Position numbers and translations under genes: made by a program. DNA of 36,024 bases from an uncultured Prevotellaceae bacterium (GTDB lineage: Bacteria > Bacteroidota > Bacteroidia > Bacteroidales > Bacteroidaceae): the NCBI GenBank assembly GCA_902762325.1, contig CACWNV010000025.1, forward strand, positions 1 to 36,024. The letters are read 5' to 3'. This document shows, piece after piece, positions 31,654 to 36,024 of this stretch. The number at the start of each line of letters is the position of its first letter. The stretch's first letter is position 1. The notes under the pieces are model-generated. The model saw only the letters and a list, made by a program, of their open reading frames with translations. It had not been told where the DNA came from and ran no database searches.

Positions 31654-33441
31654 ATGAGTAAGACGGTAAATGAGAGATTGAGTGCCCTGCGTGAGGTGAT
31701 GCAACGCGAACATCTCGCTGCGTTTATATTTCCGAGTACGGATCCTCACAATGGAGAATATGTGCCCGACCATTGGAAAGGTCGTGAATGGATAAGCGGC
31801 TTCAACGGTTCGGCAGGAACGGCTGTCGTCACGATGGACAGTGCAGCACTATGGACTGATTCCCGTTATTTCCTTGCTGCCGAAGACCAGTTGAAGGGTA
31901 CTGAGTTTCAGTTGATGAAATTAAAGATTCCCGGAACGCCCACCATTCCTCAGTGGCTTGGCGAGCAGTTGCGAGGTGCCTCTTCTACAGAAGTAGGTGT
32001 TGACGGAATGGTCAATTCCTTTGCGTCGGTAGAAGCACTTATCGGTGAGCTTCGGAATCAAGGAGGTCTGACCGTCCGTACCAACTTCGACCCTCTGGCT
32101 CAGATCTGGACCGACCGTCCGCCCATCCCCACAGACAAAGTGGCCATCCATCCGTTGAAATATGCCGGAGAGGATGTCCCTTCAAAGTTACAGCGAATCC
32201 GAAAAGCACTCAGAGAACAGCATGCCGATGGGATGCTGGTGTCTGCACTCGATGACATCGCATGGGTGCTGAATCTTCGGGGAACTGATGTCCACTGCAC
32301 GCCGCTTTTCGTGAGTTACCTGCTGATTTCCACGACTTCAACCACCCTATATATAAATAAGGAGAAGCTGACACCGGAGGTCACCGCCTACCTGAAGAGC
32401 AACGGTATCGCCGTGGATGACTATGCCAATGTGGCAAAAGGACTGAAAGACTACTTTGAATACAACATCCTGCTTGATCCCCAGGAGACCAGCTATACAT
32501 TGTTTAAGACGGTGAAATGTCAGGAGGTCATTCGGATGAAGTCGCCCATCCCTGCCATGAAGGCCATTAAGAATGAGACAGAGATTGTGGGTTTTAGGAA
32601 TGCGATGCTGAAAGACGGCATCGCACTCGTAAAATTCCTGAAATGGCTACAGCCTGCCGTTGATGCTGGCGGGCAGACTGAAATGTCACTTGATGAGAAA
32701 CTGACTGCTCTGCGTGCAGAGCAAGACGGGTTCCGTGGTCTGTCGTTCGACACAATTGCCGGTTATGAACATCATGGTGCCATCATTCATTATGAGGCAA
32801 CGCCAGAGACCGACATTCCTGTGGAGCCGAAGGGAGTGATACTGATTGACAGCGGTGCGCAGTATGATGACGGCACAACAGATGTCACCCGGACCATTGC
32901 GCTGGGACCTGTCACCGAGGAACAGCGTCATATCTATACGCTGGTGCTCAAAGGGCACATTCAACTTGAACTTTGCAAGTTTCCGATAGGAGCAGCCGGT
33001 ACACAGATGGATATACTTGCACGTATGGCGATGTGGCGTGAGGGTCTGAACTATCTTCATGGCACAGGTCATGGGGTAGGGCAGTATCTGAGCGTCCATG
33101 AAGGTCCCCATCAGTTCCGTATGGAATGGATGCCCGCACCCTTCCTCCCCGGCATGACGGTCACGGATGAGCCAGGCATCTATCTGCCTGGTAAGTTCGG
33201 CGTGCGTATAGAGAATACACTCTTAATAGTCCCCTATATCAAGACAGAGTTCGGCGAGTTCCTGCAATTCGAGTCACTCACGCTTTGTCCGATAGACACC
33301 AGCCTCATAGATCTTGACATGATGCTTCCAGAGGAAATAGACTGGCTCAACAACTATCATGACTTGGTATATGAAAAGCTGTCTCCCTATCTGACAGAAG
33401 ATGAGAAAGAATGGCTGCGGGAAGCGACAAAAGCCATCTGA
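31654..33441 (+). CDS. pepP: Xaa-Pro aminopeptidase (aminopeptidase P, M24B)
   Basis: The 595-residue metallopeptidase removes N-terminal residues that precede proline. It has the long three-domain form: two creatinase-like N-terminal domains (about 1-310) and the pita-bread catalytic domain (about 311-540), with a short C-terminal extension ending EKEWLREATKAI. The five metal ligands are visible: D399, D410, H473, E506 and E520, within DSGAQYDDGTTDVTRT, HGTGHGVGQYLSVHEGPH, TDEPGIY and RIENTL. There is no signal peptide, so it is cytoplasmic. It is placed behind mscS in a likely two-gene transcript. Confidence 0.94.
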   Translation: MSKTVNERLSALREVMQREHLAAFIFPSTDPHNGEYVPDHWKGREWISGFNGSAGTAVVTMDSAALWTDSRYFLAAEDQLKGTEFQLMKLKIPGTPTIPQWLGEQLRGASSTEVGVDGMVNSFASVEALIGELRNQGGLTVRTNFDPLAQIWTDRPPIPTDKVAIHPLKYAGEDVPSKLQRIRKALREQHADGMLVSALDDIAWVLNLRGTDVHCTPLFVSYLLISTTSTTLYINKEKLTPEVTAYLKSNGIAVDDYANVAKGLKDYFEYNILLDPQETSYTLFKTVKCQEVIRMKSPIPAMKAIKNETEIVGFRNAMLKDGIALVKFLKWLQPAVDAGGQTEMSLDEKLTALRAEQDGFRGLSFDTIAGYEHHGAIIHYEATPETDIPVEPKGVILIDSGAQYDDGTTDVTRTIALGPVTEEQRHIYTLVLKGHIQLELCKFPIGAAGTQMDILARMAMWREGLNYLHGTGHGVGQYLSVHEGPHQFRMEWMPAPFLPGMTVTDEPGIYLPGKFGVRIENTLLIVPYIKTEFGEFLQFESLTLCPIDTSLIDLDMMLPEEIDWLNNYHDLVYEKLSPYLTEDEKEWLREATKAI

Positions 33442-33505
33442 TAATCTGCCAGATGACCATTTTTAGCGGATGCACAATTATTTTGCAACAAAAATCTGAC
33501 AAATA

Positions 33506-33537
33506 TTTGGAAGTTTCGCAAATAAACTGTAATTTTG
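33506..33537 (+). promoter_or_regulatory. rpsU: Promoter of rpsU
   Basis: TTTG (33506-33509) and TAATTTTG (33530-33537) are 20 bases apart, a full consensus. The leader to ATG 33612 is about 70 bases. Confidence 0.75.
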
Positions 33538-33611
33538 CACCCGCTAATCATGGCCTCTGTCATGGTCGTGAGAATAATAAAGTCTAACAATTAAAACCAT
33601 AAAGCAAAAAA

Positions 33612-33803
33612 ATGATTATTGTACCCGTAAAAGATGGCGAGAACATCGAAAGAGCATTGAAAAAGTTCAAGAGAAAATTCGAAAAGACAGGTGTTGTTAA
33701 GGAATTGCGTAAGCGTCAGCAGTACAACAAGCCGTCTGTATTGAAGAGACTCAAGATGGAGCACGCCATTTACGTACAGAAACTGCGCGATAGCGAGGAA
33801 TAA
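33612..33803 (+). CDS. rpsU: 30S ribosomal protein S21
   Basis: The 63-residue basic protein has the family start MIIVPVKDGENIERALKKFK and the block RQQYNKPSVLKRLKMEHA. S21 binds near the anti-Shine-Dalgarno end of 16S rRNA. In Bacteroidetes it helps hide the anti-SD, which fits the rarity of SD sites in this window. It heads the conserved neighbourhood rpsU - xer - hpf - tRNAs - tuf. The xer gene has its own promoter. Confidence 0.95.
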   Translation: MIIVPVKDGENIERALKKFKRKFEKTGVVKELRKRQQYNKPSVLKRLKMEHAIYVQKLRDSEE

Positions 33804-33818
33804 AAAATCCCCGTAAAA

Positions 33819-33850
33819 TTTGGTGGTTTGAATTAAATTCGTTATATTCG
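33819..33850 (+). promoter_or_regulatory. Promoter of the xer recombinase gene
   Basis: TTTG (33819-33822) and TATATTCG (33843-33850) are 20 bases apart, the -7 box being one base off consensus. It begins 15 bases after the rpsU stop. Confidence 0.6.
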
Positions 33851-33884
33851 TTGCCGAAAACGTGATGGTACGTGTGAGGCGGTA

Positions 33885-34772
33885 ATGATGATAGAAGAAT
33901 TTTTGAACTACCTACAATATGAGCAGAATCGCTCTGAGCTGACAGTAAAAGGCTATGGAGATGATCTTAAAGCCTTTGAGTCATATTTCAAAAATTTGGA
34001 TGGTCATGATCTCTCGTGGGAGTCGGTAGACTCTGATGTCATCCGTGGGTGGATGGAGAACATGATGGATAAAGGAAACACTGCCACTTCGATCAACAGG
34101 AGATTGAGTGCTTTGCGTTCCCTTTATCGTTTTGCCCTTTCCCGAAAGCTCGTGAGCAAGAATCCAACCCGTACAGTGGTGGGTCCGAAGAAAGGTAAAC
34201 CCCTTCCGCAATATCTTCGTGAGTCGGAGATGGACCGTCTGTTAGACGACTCGATGTGGAAAGATGATTATAATGATGTTCGCGCGCGTACTATTATTAT
34301 TATGTTCTACGAGACGGGCATGCGTCTTTCTGAGTTAGTAGGACTGGACGATGAGGCGGTGGACTTCTTAAACCACCAGCTGAAAGTGACGGGTAAGCGA
34401 AATAAGCAGCGGGTTATTCCTTTCGGAAAGGAACTGGAAGAGGCATTAAAAAAATACATTGCCCTGCGCAATGAACAGATTGCCCAGCGGTGCGAAGCAC
34501 TTTTCGTTACCAAAAAGGGGGAGCGGATAAAGGGCAGCCAGGTGCGGCAGGAAGTGAGAAAACGGCTCTCGCTGGTGTCAACACTGAAGAAACGCTCGCC
34601 ACACGTGCTAAGACATACCTTCGCAACCGCCATGCTGAACCATGAGGCAGGGCTTGAAAGTGTGAAGAAGCTGCTCGGGCATCAGAGCCTGTCGACGACG
34701 GAGATTTATACTCATACGACATTTGAGCAGCTGAAACGGGTATATGCGAATGCCCATCCGAGGAAAGAATGA
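33885..34772 (+). CDS. Tyrosine recombinase XerC/XerD
   Basis: The 295-residue recombinase resolves chromosome dimers at dif. An N-terminal SAM-like core-binding domain (about 1-85) is followed by the catalytic domain. All catalytic residues are present: R147 (TGMRLSEL), K171 (VTGKRNK), H240 and R243 (HVLRHTFA), H266 (LLGHQS) and Y275 (TEIYTHT). Its place in the rpsU-hpf-tuf neighbourhood points to the housekeeping Xer protein, not a mobile integrase. The choice between XerC and XerD is not certain from sequence alone. Two ATGs are adjacent (33885 and 33888), and either may be the start. Confidence 0.92.
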   Translation: MMIEEFLNYLQYEQNRSELTVKGYGDDLKAFESYFKNLDGHDLSWESVDSDVIRGWMENMMDKGNTATSINRRLSALRSLYRFALSRKLVSKNPTRTVVGPKKGKPLPQYLRESEMDRLLDDSMWKDDYNDVRARTIIIMFYETGMRLSELVGLDDEAVDFLNHQLKVTGKRNKQRVIPFGKELEEALKKYIALRNEQIAQRCEALFVTKKGERIKGSQVRQEVRKRLSLVSTLKKRSPHVLRHTFATAMLNHEAGLESVKKLLGHQSLSTTEIYTHTTFEQLKRVYANAHPRKE

Positions 34773-34825
34773 TTGCCGACCATCGTGCCGGCAGTGAAAT
34801 AACCTAAATATTAACCTTTAAATAT

Positions 34826-34831
34826 AGGAGG
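34826..34831 (+). promoter_or_regulatory. Strong Shine-Dalgarno before hpf
   Basis: AGGAGG lies 5 bases before ATG 34837, a perfect match to the anti-SD. This is rare in Bacteroidetes, and no other gene in this window shows one as clear. Confidence 0.6.
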
Positions 34832-34836
34832 TCTTT

Positions 34837-35136
34837 ATGGAAATTAAGATTCAATCGATTCATTTTGATGCCACCGAGAAATTACAGGCGTTTATCGAAA
34901 AGAAAGTCGCCAAGTTGGAAAAATCATTTGAGGATATTCAGAACGTGGAAGTGCAACTGAAAGTTGTAAAGCCCGCTACTGCCATGAATAAGGAAACGAG
35001 TCTGACCGTCGCAGTACCGGGAGGAAAGCTTTTTGTAGAAAAGACTTGTGACTCTTTTGAAGAGAGTGTCGATCAGTGCGTAGATGCGATGAAGGTACAA
35101 CTCACGAAATTCAAGGAAAAATTACGCAACAAGTAA
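34837..35136 (+). CDS. hpf: Ribosome hibernation promoting factor HPF/RaiA (short form)
   Basis: The 99-residue protein is the single-domain S30AE type: MEIKIQSIHFDATEKLQAFI, a helix with KKVAKLEKSFEDI, the strand VEVQLKVVKP and a C-terminal helix with EESVDQCVDAMKVQLTKFKE. It lacks the long C-terminal dimerisation domain. It binds the 30S decoding centre and silences ribosomes in stationary phase. It lies downstream of xer and upstream of the tRNA-tuf unit, and has an unusually strong Shine-Dalgarno. That could make its translation depend on S21 occupancy of the ribosome. Confidence 0.92.
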   Translation: MEIKIQSIHFDATEKLQAFIEKKVAKLEKSFEDIQNVEVQLKVVKPATAMNKETSLTVAVPGGKLFVEKTCDSFEESVDQCVDAMKVQLTKFKEKLRNK

Positions 35137-35153
35137 AAAAATACAGAAAAAGT

Positions 35154-35184
35154 TTTGGCGATTAAAAAATAATCCGTATCTTTG
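35154..35184 (+). promoter_or_regulatory. Promoter of the tRNA-tuf operon
   Basis: TTTG (35154-35157) and TATCTTTG (35177-35184) are 19 bases apart, a full consensus. The first tRNA begins about 50 bases downstream. No other promoter is seen before tuf. Confidence 0.75.
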
Positions 35185-35236
35185 CAGCCGTTTTACAACA
35201 TGTCCTACTTGTGGGACCTAACGGCTGCAAGGATTT

Positions 35237-35310
35237 GCCTCTTTAGCTCAGTTGGCCAGAGCACGTGATTTGTAATCTCGGGGTCGTTGGTTCGAATCCG
35301 ACAAGAGGCT
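35237..35310 (+). tRNA. tRNA-Thr (UGU anticodon)
   Basis: This is a 74-base cloverleaf: acceptor stem GCCTCTT/AAGAGGC, D arm GCTC...GAGC, anticodon loop TTTGTAA and T arm GTTGG-TTCGAAT-CCGAC, with discriminator T. CCA is not encoded. The anticodon stem contains one apparent T-T mismatch. Confidence 0.95.
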
Positions 35311-35346
35311 CTCCAAGGAGACGAGGAGCGTAGGACAAAGAAAAAT

Positions 35347-35429
35347 GGGTGGTTTCCAGAGTGGCCAAATGGGGCAGACTGTAAATCTGTTGTCTTTCGA
35401 CTTCGGTGGTTCGAATCCATCACCACCCA
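35347..35429 (+). tRNA. tRNA-Tyr (GUA anticodon)
   Basis: This is an 83-base class II tRNA with acceptor stem GGGTGGT/ACCACCC, anticodon loop CTGTAAA, a long variable arm (TGTCTTTCGACTTC) and T loop TTCGAAT. CCA is not encoded. Confidence 0.95.
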
Positions 35430-35445
35430 CTTCAGTAGAAGTTTT

Positions 35446-35518
35446 GCGGAAATAGCTCAGTCGATAGAGCACTAGCCTTCCAAGCTGGGGGTCGCGGGTT
35501 TGAGTCCCGTTTTCCGCT
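35446..35518 (+). tRNA. tRNA-Gly (UCC anticodon)
   Basis: This is a 73-base cloverleaf with acceptor stem GCGGAAA/TTTCCGC, anticodon loop CTTCCAA and T arm GCGGG-TTTGAGT-CCCGT. CCA is not encoded. Confidence 0.94.
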
Positions 35519-35523
35519 CTAAT

Positions 35524-35595
<72 letters not shown>

Positions 35596-35667
35596 CTACT
35601 TCTGTTCTATTTTTATGTAGACGGTAGAAAAACAGATTATTCAACATTAAATAAATAAAGAAAAGCT

Positions 35668-36024
35668 ATGGCTAAAGAGCAATTTGTGCGCACCAAACCG
35701 CACGTAAACATTGGTACAATTGGTCACGTTGACCATGGTAAGACTACTCTGACTGCTGCTATCACCACCGTATTGGCAAAGCAGGGTCTTTCTGAGGTTA
35801 AGTCTTTCGACCAGATTGACAACGCTCCCGAAGAGAAGGAGCGCGGTATCACTATTAACACCGCTCACGTTGAGTATGAGACTGCTAAGCGTCACTATGC
35901 TCACGTAGACTGCCCGGGACACGCCGACTATGTGAAGAACATGGTAACTGGTGCTGCTCAGATGGATGGTGCTATCCTCGTAGTTGCTGCTACTGACGGT
36001 CCTATGCCTCAGACACGTGAGCAC
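35668..36024 (+). CDS. tuf: Elongation factor Tu (N-terminal part, cut by window end)
   Basis: The first 119 codons of EF-Tu are present. [20 protein letters not shown] is followed by the P-loop GHVDHGKT (19-26). Switch I contains RGITIN, and the G3 motif is [10 protein letters not shown]-Tu brings aminoacyl-tRNA to the ribosome with GTP. It follows the four tRNAs after 72 bases without a separate promoter, so the tRNAs and tuf are likely one transcript, as in other Bacteroidales. The gene continues beyond the window. Confidence 0.96.
   Translation, partial: MAKEQFVRTKPHVNIGTIGHVDHGKTTLTAAITTVLAKQGLSEVKSFDQIDNAPEEKERGITINTAHVEYETAKRHYAHVDCPGHADYVKNMVTGAAQMDGAILVVAATDGPMPQTREH

Noticed and set aside
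33885-34772. Integrase of a mobile element
   Set aside because: The recombinase sits in the housekeeping rpsU-hpf-tRNA-tuf neighbourhood. No att duplication was seen at the tRNAs, so it is the chromosomal Xer protein.
35647-36024. 125-codon leftward frame at the window end
   Set aside because: It is antisense to the start of EF-Tu, which is unmistakable.

Overview
The window reads as chromosome of a member of the Bacteroidales, most likely a Prevotella-like organism. The signs are repeated Bacteroidetes-type promoters (a -7 box of the form TAnnTTTG, often with TTTG or TTG about 20 bases upstream), few Shine-Dalgarno sequences, surface-lipoprotein and OmpP1/FadL genes, single secreted polysaccharide-degrading enzymes, and the order rpsU - xer recombinase - hpf - tRNA Thr/Tyr/Gly/Thr - tuf at the right end. 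I cannot name the species from sequence alone.

Layout. 1-3.7 kb: the tail of an unidentified gene, a Crp/Fnr regulator, an AAA ATPase behind an operator-like repeat, and a TrpB2-type tryptophan synthase. 3.7-9.2 kb: a GT-D-like protein, primosomal helicase PriA, an AraC-type regulator and an OmpP1/FadL porin. 9.3-16.1 kb: a second FadL paralogue, a 7TM-HD (PgpH-type) phosphodiesterase, then divergent gltX-waaA. 16.0-18.9 kb: a leftward operon of DUF3737, C-S lyase and cutC. 19-24.2 kb: malate dehydrogenase, a GH2 beta-glucuronidase-like enzyme, and metY with a YcdX-type PHP phosphoesterase. 24.2-28.4 kb: two long intergenic regions full of ordered repeats around a secreted GH28 pectinase and a SASA-type esterase. 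28.4-33.4 kb: a large unknown lipoprotein with a duplicated module, an MscS channel and aminopeptidase P. 33.5-36 kb: the translation-linked cluster, ending inside EF-Tu.

Most genes are housekeeping or ordinary accessory genes. The unusual content is the noncoding DNA. An array of six 22-base units (AAA-N7-TTT plus nine variable bases) lies at 24374-24505. A second array with the same 22-base geometry lies at 27941-28028, at the centre of a 572-bp segment bounded by inverted repeats. Within that segment, two sets of 11-base tandem repeats face each other almost symmetrically. A 115-bp relative with the same terminal repeats lies at 30524-30638, so the two elements bracket the lipoprotein gene. 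The periods of 11 and 22 are close to one and two helical turns, which suggests protein sites phased on one face of the DNA or a structured RNA. No transposase, CRISPR array or riboswitch was found.
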